DNA of 36,426 nucleotides, from contig JAKOSX010000139.1 in assembly GCA_029776595.1 (NCBI GenBank), positions 1-36,426 on the forward strand, in the 5' to 3' direction. The position numbers and the translations under genes are program-made. This stretch comes from Bacillota bacterium (GTDB taxonomy: Bacteria > Bacillota > UBA4882 > UBA8346). The notes under the pieces were generated by a model, which saw nothing but the letters and a program-made list of their open reading frames with translations, searched no databases and was not told the origin of the DNA. Shown piece after piece: positions 17,424 through 25,807 of the stretch. Positions within the stretch are counted from its first letter, which is position 1; each line of letters begins with the position of its first letter.

Positions 17424-17754
17424 TGTCAAAATGTCTTCAATAGTACCAATTGATAAAATTATCTTTCAAAACCTAAAACCATTGGCTAAATGTATCCACC
17501 TTCGCTTTACCCCTGATAAAATTCAACACTTTGTGTCCTTTTCGCTGTCACTGCCATCCTCATTCGCATGCATCGTTTTTATAAAACGTACTTTCTGTTT
17601 TATTCTCTTTATTTTTCCTTTTTTGTTATATTAAGGCATTTCGCTTCATAATAATTTTCTTTTTCCGTTGACAAAAATTCATAACTCAATCCCTCGGTGT
17701 ATCCTACTGCCACCCGGGAATACTAATTCCAACAAACCCGGAGGGGGTGTTCCA
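17424..17754. other. AT-rich stretch without a supported gene
   Basis: On the minus strand short protein-like pieces in different frames (for example MAVTAKRTQSVEFYQG followed by a stop) suggest an eroded gene. On the plus strand a 67-codon frame at 17431-17634 is rich in Phe/Leu/Ile by base composition and has no ribosome binding site. A TTGACA at 17668 has no matching -10. The right end holds the ribosome binding site GGAGGGGG of the next gene. Confidence 0.4.
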
Positions 17755-17919
17755 GTGGGCAAAAAGAAGAATCTCGGCGAGATGCACTTGGGCGGCAATT
17801 CCAAGCCGGAGTGCTGGAACAATGCGGATGAGGTTAAAGGGGCCATGCTCTTTACGGCACTGCAAAACGAAACGGCCGGGCAACAGAAGTCGAATGAAGA
17901 CGCCGAGCCGCCTCAGTAA
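17755..17919 (+). CDS. Small hydrophilic protein, function unknown (54 residues)
   Basis: The GTG start at 17755 is preceded by GGAGGGGG seven bases away, which is the strongest ribosome binding site nearby; a longer frame exists from 17668 but has none. The protein is hydrophilic, rich in Asn, Lys, Gln and Glu, with a central ECWNNADEVKGAMLFTAL helix-like part and one Cys. It stands 50 bases before a second small hydrophilic gene with an equally strong ribosome binding site. Small spore proteins of Firmicutes often look like this, but no family is recognised and the spore idea is only a guess. Confidence 0.6.
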   Translation: MGKKKNLGEMHLGGNSKPECWNNADEVKGAMLFTALQNETAGQQKSNEDAEPPQ

Positions 17920-17969
17920 ACAGCCGTATACCGGTTGACTGCCGGGGAAAGCTAACCACGGAGGTGATC

Positions 17970-18158
17970 ATGATCGGCCAACAAAAAACTCCGGATGCTG
18001 TCGGCACCGAAGTCGGCGTACGGGCGGACTTACGCCGCGGGGTTCCGAATCCCCGCGAAATGAGCTCTCAGGATAAACAGCTGGCTCACGGTGAAGCACC
18101 CGGTCCTAACAAAAATGTCAAATGGCAAATGAGTGAAAAAGTACGAAGTGACAAATGA
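17970..18158 (+). CDS. Small hydrophilic protein, function unknown (62 residues)
   Basis: The ATG at 17970 follows GGAGG at five bases; a GTG six bases earlier overlaps the same site. The protein is charged and lacks hydrophobic segments, with stretches such as VGVRADLRRGVPNPREMSSQ and HGEAPGPNKNVKW. It forms a probable two-gene unit with the gene at 17755. Spore-related or stress-related roles are possible by character only. No family is recognised. Confidence 0.55.
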   Translation: MIGQQKTPDAVGTEVGVRADLRRGVPNPREMSSQDKQLAHGEAPGPNKNVKWQMSEKVRSDK

Positions 18159-18185
18159 AAAAGCTGTCTCCTTTGAGACAGCTTT
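18155..18185 (-). terminator. Terminator of the small membrane protein gene
   Basis: An 11-base perfect stem (AAAGCTGTCTC/GAGACAGCTTT) with a 4-base loop is followed on the minus strand by TTTTTC. It also sits at the end of the plus-strand small genes but has no long T-run on that side. Confidence 0.85.
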
Positions 18186-18195
18186 GACTATTGAT

Positions 18196-18678
18196 TTAGA
18201 TATTGAAAATCCAGTGAATGATGCGGCGAATCATCATATAGCCCAGAAAAGACCCCACAGTGATCAATAATACCAGAAATAACCGTAAAAACTTGTCCGA
18301 TTCACCCCGGAGGGTTTTGAAATTGCTGGTAACTCCGATAAACGCACAGAGTCCTCCCAAAGCGCCGCCGTTAAATACCAAAATGACCGGGAGAGACGCG
18401 AGTAATGTTTCATACCACCGAAGTTTTCGGGCAACGCTGATAAATTTCCCTCCTATTGTAACCCGCGGTTGAAAATCGAAGGTAAATCCCTTGATTTCCA
18501 TTTTGATTTCCGTCCGATCCGGCAACGGTAGCATAAACGCACGAGGATCTTTGGGCATCGGAGGAATTAACCGGCCGTCGACCCAAACCGTCGGCTTATT
18601 GGTCCAAAAGGATAATTCCAAGTCAACATGGATATTTTGATATTCCGGCAAATCAAAACTGTATTTCTGTTTCTGCAT
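18196..18678 (-). CDS. Small membrane protein of unknown function
   Basis: A 160-residue protein. Residues 1-95 are a soluble, beta-rich part (YSFDLPEYQNIHVDLELSFW and later TFDFQPRVTIGGKFISVARK). Two or three hydrophobic segments follow: LLASLPVILVFNGGALGG with GLCAFIGV, and LRLFLVLLITVGSFLGYMM. This resembles a cytoplasmic or external domain anchored by a C-terminal membrane hairpin. AAAGGAGC precedes the ATG at 18678; a longer frame to 18735 has no such site. It is 91 bases downstream of the hexokinase gene in the same direction and could be cotranscribed with it. No known family is recognised. Confidence 0.75.
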   Translation of the reverse strand: MQKQKYSFDLPEYQNIHVDLELSFWTNKPTVWVDGRLIPPMPKDPRAFMLPLPDRTEIKMEIKGFTFDFQPRVTIGGKFISVARKLRWYETLLASLPVILVFNGGALGGLCAFIGVTSNFKTLRGESDKFLRLFLVLLITVGSFLGYMMIRRIIHWIFNI

Positions 18679-18769
18679 CTGCTGCTCCTTTGGAAACAAG
18701 AATATCATGACTGAAATTCGGCAAGAATTCGGCAATATCCTTCCGGTTTGACAAGAGGGAACGCGACCG

Positions 18770-20083
18770 TCAATTGGTCAACCCGGCAATGGCGGCACCG
18801 ATCAGCGGCGCGTTTTCCAGCGCCTTGATGGTATAATACCGCCCTTTTCCCCGGACCAGATAGTCCCGGAGATAGTACTCAATTTTTTCTTTTAAGGCTT
18901 TCAAATGGTGGAACGTGGTTCCATCGGCCATGATACATACCGGTCGTTCCGGCAACAATCCTTTGCCCGATTGAAGGACGGCCGCCGCAATACTGGCTGC
19001 GGACAATTTCGCCGCCCGGTCCACCAACCGGTCCAATAAATAATAGGCGACCGTGCGGTCTTGCTCCCTGCCGAAGGCGACAATGCTGCCTAAAGTATTT
19101 CCCCCGTTAAATGGGGCAGTTAAAAACTGATTGAGCTCCACCGTGCTGAGATCCTGTAAACCCATGATCGAAGCAGCCACTTTATCGGAGAAGAGGTTTT
19201 CAGCTGCTGCCGTCTGCAACAGCACCCGGCCCAATCCTCCCAAATAACGGCCGGAAATCATCTTCTCAAAAGTGAAAACACCCGGATTACCGGTGGTCCG
19301 GTCGAAAACCAGATCGATATCACCTTGGGGAATCTTGGCGAAACCGCCGGACTCCACGTTGATCAATTGGCTTCCCTCAGGATTCAGCCCCGGTTTTTTC
19401 CCGATATGGGCATTGGATTCGATATAACAGACATTGGTACCGGTCCCCAAGATAAAACCGATGAAACTGTCAAAAACTTCATCCGTCGCTGCAGCTTGTC
19501 CTGCCAATGATACAGCCACCGTGTCATTTAAAACGACCACCTGATAATCCAGGTCTGCACCGTCTTGCTGCAGCGCTTTTTTAAGATTTTCCCCCAACAG
19601 TTCCCCTTCGACTTCCGGCGCTTTAATCTCCTTACTGAACTTGATAACCCGACCGTCTTTGTCAGGCTGTATTTCCACTGAATAGGAAAAACAAAACCCC
19701 ACCTTTGAGCTGGCTTTCCTGATATCAGCCAGATATCTGGCTATCACCCCAAAGAATTGTTCTTTGCCGGTCTCTTCCCCTATCCCGGGCATAGGGTATT
19801 TCCTGAAGTTTTCGATAACCGCCCGGCCGTCATCGTCAAAATAGACGGTGGCCACGCGGAAATTGGTTCCGCCGGCATCCAATACGATGGCTTTTTCATG
19901 ACGCGGCACCTTAAAGGTAACTTCCAAATACGTCGGCAGCATGGCTAATGAGCTTTCCGTTCCGTTTAACCCCCGTTGCATTTCATCCCGAAACATGGTA
20001 CAGACGGTTTCCATCCCTATTGCATCGGGATTCATCCCATGCCTGCTTAAGAAATCATCCATGGATGATTTGAACGATTGCAT
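18770..20083 (-). CDS. Hexokinase (eukaryotic-type hexokinase family)
   Basis: Cytoplasmic enzyme that phosphorylates hexoses with ATP. The 437-residue protein belongs to the hexokinase family of yeast and animals, not to the bacterial ROK or Glk families. Visible motifs are the phosphate-1 loop VLDAGGTNFRVATVYFDDDG, the small-domain sugar region GFCFSYSVEI with KFSKEIKAPEVEG, the catalytic Asp in VVLNDTVAVSLAG, the phosphate-2 GFILGTGTNVCYIE, and INVESGGFAKIP. Length is close to one eukaryotic hexokinase unit. The ATG has AAGGAGA at a good distance. Such genes are rare in bacteria but known in scattered anaerobes. The substrate is probably glucose or a related hexose. Confidence 0.93.
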   Translation of the reverse strand: MQSFKSSMDDFLSRHGMNPDAIGMETVCTMFRDEMQRGLNGTESSLAMLPTYLEVTFKVPRHEKAIVLDAGGTNFRVATVYFDDDGRAVIENFRKYPMPGIGEETGKEQFFGVIARYLADIRKASSKVGFCFSYSVEIQPDKDGRVIKFSKEIKAPEVEGELLGENLKKALQQDGADLDYQVVVLNDTVAVSLAGQAAATDEVFDSFIGFILGTGTNVCYIESNAHIGKKPGLNPEGSQLINVESGGFAKIPQGDIDLVFDRTTGNPGVFTFEKMISGRYLGGLGRVLLQTAAAENLFSDKVAASIMGLQDLSTVELNQFLTAPFNGGNTLGSIVAFGREQDRTVAYYLLDRLVDRAAKLSAASIAAAVLQSGKGLLPERPVCIMADGTTFHHLKALKEKIEYYLRDYLVRGKGRYYTIKALENAPLIGAAIAGLTN

Positions 20084-20229
20084 GGCACTCTCCTTTACAA
20101 CAGATCATTTTTCGATTCATATATATATTACCATATTTTTTCATTCTTGAAATTTTTTAAAAAATCAGGAACAATTTCCGAAGCATCTGCGTCCAATAAA
20201 CAGAAACAAGAAAAACGGAGGGATTGGAT

Positions 20230-20814
20230 ATGAAGAAATTACCATTATTACTCAGCATATCACTGACCGTAGGAGCATGCCTCTTCCAAGTGGACGCTAC
20301 ATATGCAAAACCCAAACCGAAGCCTGATCCGAAACCCGGAAAGAAAGTGGAACAGCCCCATAAAGGACCGCAAAAACCGGGCCCCGGCCCCCAGAAAGGC
20401 CATCCCGCACCGCCTCCCCATCGGGATCGGGAACGGGAAAAACTGCGGGAAGATGCCCGGGCGATCATCCAGCGAACCACCGTGGTCCTGCGGGAAGCCC
20501 AACAAACAGCCAAACGTCACCGTTACACTCGGGGACTGGCCAAAGCCGTTGCCCATCAAGAAAGAGCCCGCGAATTATACTGGAGAGGCGATTATAAAGA
20601 TGCGATCTTCCATTCGCTCCGCGCCCGCGATCTGGCTTTCCAGATCATCCGCGGCAACCGCCAGTCATACCGGAAAGAATATGATTGGAACGACATGGAA
20701 AGAAGATATCGCCACGATTGCCCCAAAGATGACGATCTGGACGTAAGAATCGAATGGCGCTCCCGCAACGACAAAGAGATGCTCACGATAAAACTGATAT
20801 TTGACTTAGACTAA
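20230..20814 (+). CDS. Exported Pro/Lys-rich helical protein, function unknown
   Basis: A 194-residue protein. GGAGGG lies seven bases before the ATG at 20230. The signal peptide core is LPLLLSISLTVGACLF; either signal peptidase I cuts after ATYA or the VGAC acts as a weak lipobox. Residues about 27-65 are a Pro/Lys/Gly-rich spacer (PKPKPDPKPGKK type), suited to crossing peptidoglycan. Residues 66-140 form charged helices with Arg/Ala repeats (REKLREDARAIIQRTTVVLR), and the end is a short beta-like tail. It stands alone with its own terminator. I do not recognise a family. Confidence 0.75.
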   Translation: MKKLPLLLSISLTVGACLFQVDATYAKPKPKPDPKPGKKVEQPHKGPQKPGPGPQKGHPAPPPHRDREREKLREDARAIIQRTTVVLREAQQTAKRHRYTRGLAKAVAHQERARELYWRGDYKDAIFHSLRARDLAFQIIRGNRQSYRKEYDWNDMERRYRHDCPKDDDLDVRIEWRSRNDKEMLTIKLIFDLD

Positions 20815-20827
20815 ACCTTAACCGCAA

Positions 20828-20857
20828 AACCCGCCGACGGCCATTGGCGGGTTTTTT
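20828..20857 (+). terminator. Terminator of the Pro/Lys-rich protein gene
   Basis: Stem AACCCGCC/GGCGGGTT with a 10-base loop followed by TTTT, 14 bases after the stop codon. Confidence 0.9.
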
Positions 20858-20888
20858 CATTCATGGAGTCAAATCATGGACCGGTCCG

Positions 20889-21521
20889 TCAAATTATCAA
20901 TTCGTCCGGATGTTGAATAATCCGGTCCGCCAACGATAAATCCTGAGCATACGAATGGGGGTTTTGATATCCTACGCATTGCATCCCGGCAGCTTTAGCC
21001 GCCTGCACCCCTCTTTCGGCATCCTCAATGACCAGACACTCGTCGGGAGAAACCCCTAATTTCTCAGCCGCCAGCAAAAAAATATCCGGTGCCGGTTTGC
21101 CGTGGGCCACATGCTCTCCGCTGACCAGCACATCAAAATAAGATTCCAAACCACATTTCCGTACCACTACCATTATCCAGTCCACCGGTGCCGACGACGC
21201 GATAGCCAGTTTCAGACGGGCGGCTTTCAATCGCTTTAGCAACTCAGGAATGCCGGGAATCGGTTCCAAGTCGAACTTTTCCATCTCCGCCCGGCTATGT
21301 TCTCTGTGCATGGACAGCAACTCCTCCACTGTCTCTGGCCGTCGGTGCCGTGCTTTGATGGCGGACCACATGTCCCAATCGGTAACTCCGACGAACGTCC
21401 GATATTCCTCTTCCGTAATGTTTAATTGTAACTTTTGAAAAAGTTCCTGGTTTAACCGGTAATGAATCGGCTCACTGTCGACAATGACGCCGTCCATATC
21501 GAAAATAACCGCTTTAATCAT
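20889..21521 (-). CDS. HAD superfamily phosphatase/phosphomutase (beta-PGM-like)
   Basis: A 210-residue member of HAD subfamily IA with a helical cap. Motif I is DMDGV (nucleophile and acid/base Asp), motif II ASSAP, motif III Lys in HGKPAPD, and motif IV VIEDAERG. The acid after the second Asp and the GKPAPDIFLLAAEKLGV stretch are typical of beta-phosphoglucomutase-like and sugar-phosphatase proteins, so the substrate is likely a small sugar phosphate, without certainty. It starts 11 bases after the ABC exporter gene ends, so the two form an operon; whether they share a function is unknown. Confidence 0.9.
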   Translation of the reverse strand: MIKAVIFDMDGVIVDSEPIHYRLNQELFQKLQLNITEEEYRTFVGVTDWDMWSAIKARHRRPETVEELLSMHREHSRAEMEKFDLEPIPGIPELLKRLKAARLKLAIASSAPVDWIMVVVRKCGLESYFDVLVSGEHVAHGKPAPDIFLLAAEKLGVSPDECLVIEDAERGVQAAKAAGMQCVGYQNPHSYAQDLSLADRIIQHPDELII

Positions 21522-21532
21522 GGATACTCCTC

Positions 21533-23266
21533 TTATTTAAACTGTAACTGATACAACTGGGCATAAAGTCCGCCCCGGTTCAACAGTTCCTCATGAGTTC
21601 CTTCCTCAATAATCCCTTCCTCCGCCAGGACCAGAATTCGCCGGGCATTCTTAATCGTGGACAACCGGTGGGCAATGACAAATGTCGTCCGGTTTTTCGC
21701 CAAAGCTTCCAACGATTCCTGCACCACTTTTTCGCTCTCGTTATCCAGGGCGGAAGTGGCCTCATCCAAAATAAGGATGGGTGGATTCTTCAAAAACACC
21801 CGTGCAATGCTGATCCGCTGTTTCTGCCCGCCCGAAAGCTTAATTCCCCGCTGGCCGATATCTGTATCATACCCTTCGGGCAAACTCATGATAAAATCAT
21901 GGGCATTGGCCTTTTTCGCCGCTTCGATAACCTCTTCCTCCGTCGCATCCGGCTTGCCATAGCGGATGTTTTCCATTACCGTCCCTGCAAAAAGATAAAC
22001 ATCCTGTTGGACAATGCCGATATTTTTCCGCAAGGACTTTAATTTGATGCTTCGGATATCCCGGCCATCCAAGGTGATGGCACCTTCCGTTACCTCATAA
22101 AAGCGGGGAATCAAACTGCATAGGGTGGTCTTGCCTACGCCTGACGGCCCCACCAAGGCCACATATTCTCCGGCCTTCACCGTCAGGTTGACCTTGGACA
22201 ACACCGGTTCCGACCGGTCCGAATACCGGAAGGAAACGTCTTTGAAACAAATGTCTCCCCGGACCTCTTTCAATTCCACCGCATTCCGGGCATCAGTGAT
22301 ATCCGGGGCAATCTGCAACACTTCATAAAAGCGATCAAAGCCGGAAATCCCGTTCTGAAACTGTTCTCCGAAATTGACCAGTTTTTTAATGGGATCCAAA
22401 AATGTATTGATGTACAGTAAAAAAGTGATCAAATCCAGCGTATTCACACGGCCTTTCCCTGTCAACAATGCCGCCCCGACGACCACAGCCACATAAATCA
22501 AGGAGTTAAACGCATTGATCCCGCTGTGATAACGACCCATATAATAATAGCTGTTTTTCTTGGTCTCCACATACCGCCGGTTATTTTTGCGGAATTTCTC
22601 CATCTCCAGGTCTTCGTTGGCGAAGGACTTCACCACCCGAACCCCGGAGATACTGTCTTCGATCCCGGCATTGATCTCGGCAATCTTCGCCCGGTTAATT
22701 TTAAATGCCTGACGCATTTTCCGGTTGTAATAGTAAGCGAAACCGATCATTAACGGGATGAAGGCAAAGATGATCAACGTCAGTTGGACATTGATGGTCA
22801 GCAAAATGATAAAGGAACCGATCAGTTTCACGACGGAGATCAACAAATCTTCCGGGCCGTGATGGTATAACTCGGTAATCTCAAATAAATCATTGGTGAT
22901 CCTGGACATTATCTGTCCGGTTTTCTGATTGTCATAATACGTAAAGGACAGCTTCTGAAAATGCTCAAAGATCTCATTCCTGAGATCATGCTCCATCTTG
23001 GCGCCCATAATATGGCCGGCTGTCGTAATAAAAAAGTTACAAAAATATTCGATGACCGTCAATCCAACCATGGCAGCAGCAATTTTGAAAATCGGTCCGG
23101 TAACGTTTTCCAGCCCCGAGGGAAGAAGTTCGCCGGTAATATACCGGATCAGCAACGGAAAAACCAAGTTTATACCGGATACCGTAAAAGCACATGCCAT
23201 ATCCGCCGCAAAAAGTCCGAGATAAGGCCGGTAATATGATAGAAACTTTTTCATTTTTGGACTCAT
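21533..23266 (-). CDS. ABC exporter, fused membrane and ATPase domains (MsbA/LmrA type)
   Basis: A 577-residue half-transporter that dimerises in the inner membrane and exports lipids, drugs or peptides. Residues about 15-310 hold six membrane helices (ABC type 1 domain). The ATPase domain has Walker A GPSGVGKTT, the Q-loop in GIVQQDVYLFAGTV, the signature LSGGQKQRISIARV, Walker B ILILDEATSALD, and the H-loop IAHRLSTI. The ATG at 23266 has no close ribosome binding site, while a second ATG 12 bases on (MKKFLSYY) also lacks one; AAAGGAGA is 18 bases away. In a cell with lpxB and lpxD a lipid A flippase role is possible, but this gene is not in the lpx run and multidrug export is equally likely. 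Confidence 0.9.
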   Translation of the reverse strand: MSPKMKKFLSYYRPYLGLFAADMACAFTVSGINLVFPLLIRYITGELLPSGLENVTGPIFKIAAAMVGLTVIEYFCNFFITTAGHIMGAKMEHDLRNEIFEHFQKLSFTYYDNQKTGQIMSRITNDLFEITELYHHGPEDLLISVVKLIGSFIILLTINVQLTLIIFAFIPLMIGFAYYYNRKMRQAFKINRAKIAEINAGIEDSISGVRVVKSFANEDLEMEKFRKNNRRYVETKKNSYYYMGRYHSGINAFNSLIYVAVVVGAALLTGKGRVNTLDLITFLLYINTFLDPIKKLVNFGEQFQNGISGFDRFYEVLQIAPDITDARNAVELKEVRGDICFKDVSFRYSDRSEPVLSKVNLTVKAGEYVALVGPSGVGKTTLCSLIPRFYEVTEGAITLDGRDIRSIKLKSLRKNIGIVQQDVYLFAGTVMENIRYGKPDATEEEVIEAAKKANAHDFIMSLPEGYDTDIGQRGIKLSGGQKQRISIARVFLKNPPILILDEATSALDNESEKVVQESLEALAKNRTTFVIAHRLSTIKNARRILVLAEEGIIEEGTHEELLNRGGLYAQLYQLQFK

Positions 23267-23353
23267 GATGCTCTCGATGCTCTCCTTTCACACTTGCCGG
23301 AACGATCTTATATTACCATAATCCGTCCTGCTGCGGCTATCAAGGTTTTTTAA

Positions 23354-23382
23354 TTGTCTTTCAAAACAAAGTGTGATACGAT
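23354..23382 (+). promoter_or_regulatory. Promoter of mscL with extended -10
   Basis: TTGTCT, 17 bases, then TACGAT preceded by TG and one base (extended -10). The predicted transcript would start about 40 bases before the mscL ATG. Confidence 0.6.
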
Positions 23383-23430
23383 GGGATTGCATTACATGGA
23401 TACAACATGGGTTATAATGGAGGCATATCG

Positions 23431-23829
23431 ATGTGGAACGAGTTCAAACAGTTTGCCATGAAAGGCAATATTCTTGACCTGGCCATCGGTGTCATCATCG
23501 GCGGCGCTTTCGGAAAGATCGTCACGTCTCTGGTGAATGATTTACTAATGCCGATTTTCGGACTGATCCTGGGTGGATTGGACTTCTCCGGCTTACACAT
23601 AAAAATCGGAGACGCAGTCATCCGGTACGGCGCATTCGTTCAAAGCGTGGTGGATTTTCTCATTGTCGGCTGGTCCATTTTCCTCTTCATCCGAATACTG
23701 GACCGACTCAAAAAGAAGGAAACGCAGGCAAAAGCGGAAGAAGCCGCCGCAACCGTCGTCGAACCCTCCAATGAGGAGAAACTTCTGGCCGAAATTCGGG
23801 ATTTGTTGAAACAACAAAATAAAGCCTGA
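23431..23829 (+). CDS. mscL: Large-conductance mechanosensitive channel MscL
   Basis: Pentameric inner-membrane channel that opens under high membrane tension and saves the cell from osmotic down-shock. The 132-residue protein has the family start [20 protein letters not shown], the pore-lining helix with [18 protein letters not shown], the second helix [16 protein letters not shown], and a C-terminal charged bundle ([15 protein letters not shown]). Length is normal. TGGAGG is seven bases before the ATG at 23431; a longer frame to 23407 has no such site. It is transcribed away from the ABC exporter gene. Confidence 0.97.
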   Translation: MWNEFKQFAMKGNILDLAIGVIIGGAFGKIVTSLVNDLLMPIFGLILGGLDFSGLHIKIGDAVIRYGAFVQSVVDFLIVGWSIFLFIRILDRLKKKETQAKAEEAAATVVEPSNEEKLLAEIRDLLKQQNKA

Positions 23830-23842
23830 ACATTTTTTAAAT

Positions 23843-23868
23843 ACCCCCTATCATGGGGTTTCTTTTTT
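23843..23868 (+). terminator. Weak terminator after mscL
   Basis: A 5-base stem ACCCC/GGGGT with a 7-base loop followed by TTCTTTTTT, 13 bases after the stop codon. Confidence 0.55.
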
Positions 23869-23964
23869 ATGTGATACTTCACACAAATGATTCAAACGAA
23901 CGTCAATGGCACAAATACCAACAAGAATGGAAACGTCCGTTATTTACGGCCGTTTCACATTATT

Positions 23965-25773
23965 TCATTCCATCTTCTTCTTTCGCATCCGGGCAGCATA
24001 CCGTTCCAACCCGTCGACAATCGCCTCAGCGACGGCCGAACGGAAAGCATCGGTTTTGAGATAAGCTTCTTCTTCCGGAACGATCATGTATGCCGACTCC
24101 GTCAACACCGATGGCATTTGCGTACCCCGGATCACCGCCAGGTTGGCGTGGTACAAACCGTCATCGTTTAAGGTAAAAACTTGTCCCGGCCCAAACGTCC
24201 GTTGATAGGCTTGGTGTATCTCCCAGGCCAACGGGAGGCTGACCGGCGTAAAGTAATACACCCCATACCCTCGCTTGACAAAAGGATTGCCGGTTGGCCC
24301 CAATGAATTGTTATGGACGCTCACCAGGATATCTGCCCGGTTTTTCCAAGCGATCCCAGGGCGCTGACTCAGCGGCACATCAGCATCGCCGTCGCGGATC
24401 ATCACCACCCGGGCACCCTTCACCTCCAGCTTTTCTTTAAGGCGCAAGGCGATGGCAAAATTGGCATCTCCCTCGGCATAACCAGTGACCCCCATGGCGC
24501 CGCCTCCGGCCCCATGGCCGGCATCAACAGCGATCACCAGTCCCAACAACGGTAAAGCCTCATCGAGCAACGGCGGCGGCGTCCTGAGCTCCAACACCAG
24601 TTCCTTCCCTTCATAGGAAACATCATATCCCCACCAACCGTTAGGTTCCATGAAAAGACGCAAGCGGTACGTTTCATCATCATCCTGGTACCACCGGACT
24701 TGTCGGACGCAGCCGGCTGTCGCATTATTGACCCAGTCCGTATTGGAATAAGCACCATACAGGATAATATCAAATGTCCGCCCTTCCCAATCATAATCGA
24801 TGCGGAAAGGGATCCTTTGGGACACCGGAATCCGGACCAGCGTCGAATAACCGCGCGTCATCATAGTCACATTGCCGATAATGTTCATGGGCGGCGGTGT
24901 CCCTGTCGGCAGTTGCTTCACAGCGCTTTCGTTGACCCAGGCGGTTTGCGTCCGATTAAGGCAGACCCGGTATTCTTTCCCTTTTTTCCCGGTAACCTGC
25001 AATACCGTCTCTTTGGGAAGGAACATCATATACCCTGCCTTATTTGAACCGGAAACCGCCGGCCCGGCATAGAGAACCGTTTGATCGGAAACCGTTTCCA
25101 CCATGACCGGAAGATCATCAGGGAACCGTGACAGACGTCCTTGGGCTTCTTTGGTGATCCATGCGCCCTTCTCATCCAGCAGGGTCACCCGGATGGTCGC
25201 CTGATAGATGACATCATGGGTTCCCATCTTATAGATTCCCTGATAAACACCGGAACTTTTCGGACTTTCAACCATCGGAAACCGCCTGGCCATTCCGTCG
25301 ACGGTAAAGTACGCCGACATTCCCGGACTTCCTTTGCAGACTACCTTCACCCAATCGCCGGGCAGCAAGGCCTGATCCTCCTGAGGTGTCACCCATTGAA
25401 TGGTCAACGGTGAAACCGCAGGCGCCGGCTGGGATTCCGCCACAAACACAGTCCGCACCGACTGATATATGGCACCGTTCCATTGGAGTTCCGCCCGGAT
25501 TTCATAAGTACCCGGAGTCAATGAAACCATCGTTAAAAACCCTCCCCCGGGATGAATCGCCACCGGCTTGCCGTTAATCGTCAATTTCCCGTCCGGCGGT
25601 GCCGAACCGGCCACAAATGTCGACGGGATCGCCGGAAGCCGTTGATTTTCAGCCGGATAAACGATCCGGACAGGAGCGGAATAGGGCGTATCATCCGCGG
25701 GCTCCGCCGCAACAGCGGGCCATATGCCGCTTAAAACCAATGCCAGGCACAACCATAACAACCATTTTTTCAT
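23965..25773 (-). CDS. Secreted N-acetylmuramoyl-L-alanine amidase (amidase_3) with N-terminal wall domains
   Basis: Peptidoglycan hydrolase of 602 residues that should cut the bond between N-acetylmuramic acid and L-alanine, using zinc. A signal peptide ends near residue 22 (VLSGIWPAVAA). Next come Ig-like domains (about 30-200; RIVYPAENQRLPAIPSTF, IQWVTPQEDQALLPGDWV), an SH3-like segment (about 220-290; VLQVTGKKGKEYRVCL) and an AMIN-like part with WYQDDDETYRLRLFM. The catalytic domain has H420 in DAGHG, the second ligand Glu in GYAEGDANFAIA, SVHNN and the catalytic Glu in TESAY. Two ATGs six bases apart follow GAGG; the second (25773) has better spacing. It begins 34 bases after the PL11 gene ends, probably in the same transcript. 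Confidence 0.9.
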   Translation of the reverse strand: MKKWLLWLCLALVLSGIWPAVAAEPADDTPYSAPVRIVYPAENQRLPAIPSTFVAGSAPPDGKLTINGKPVAIHPGGGFLTMVSLTPGTYEIRAELQWNGAIYQSVRTVFVAESQPAPAVSPLTIQWVTPQEDQALLPGDWVKVVCKGSPGMSAYFTVDGMARRFPMVESPKSSGVYQGIYKMGTHDVIYQATIRVTLLDEKGAWITKEAQGRLSRFPDDLPVMVETVSDQTVLYAGPAVSGSNKAGYMMFLPKETVLQVTGKKGKEYRVCLNRTQTAWVNESAVKQLPTGTPPPMNIIGNVTMMTRGYSTLVRIPVSQRIPFRIDYDWEGRTFDIILYGAYSNTDWVNNATAGCVRQVRWYQDDDETYRLRLFMEPNGWWGYDVSYEGKELVLELRTPPPLLDEALPLLGLVIAVDAGHGAGGGAMGVTGYAEGDANFAIALRLKEKLEVKGARVVMIRDGDADVPLSQRPGIAWKNRADILVSVHNNSLGPTGNPFVKRGYGVYYFTPVSLPLAWEIHQAYQRTFGPGQVFTLNDDGLYHANLAVIRGTQMPSVLTESAYMIVPEEEAYLKTDAFRSAVAEAIVDGLERYAARMRKKKME

Positions 25774-25807
25774 TTTCATCCTCAACCAGCTTTTTTGTAC
25801 TGTTTTC

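Noticed and set aside
17431-17634. 67-codon Phe/Leu-rich frame on the plus strand
   Set aside because: The hydrophobic content follows from T-rich DNA; no ribosome binding site, and the minus strand reads better.
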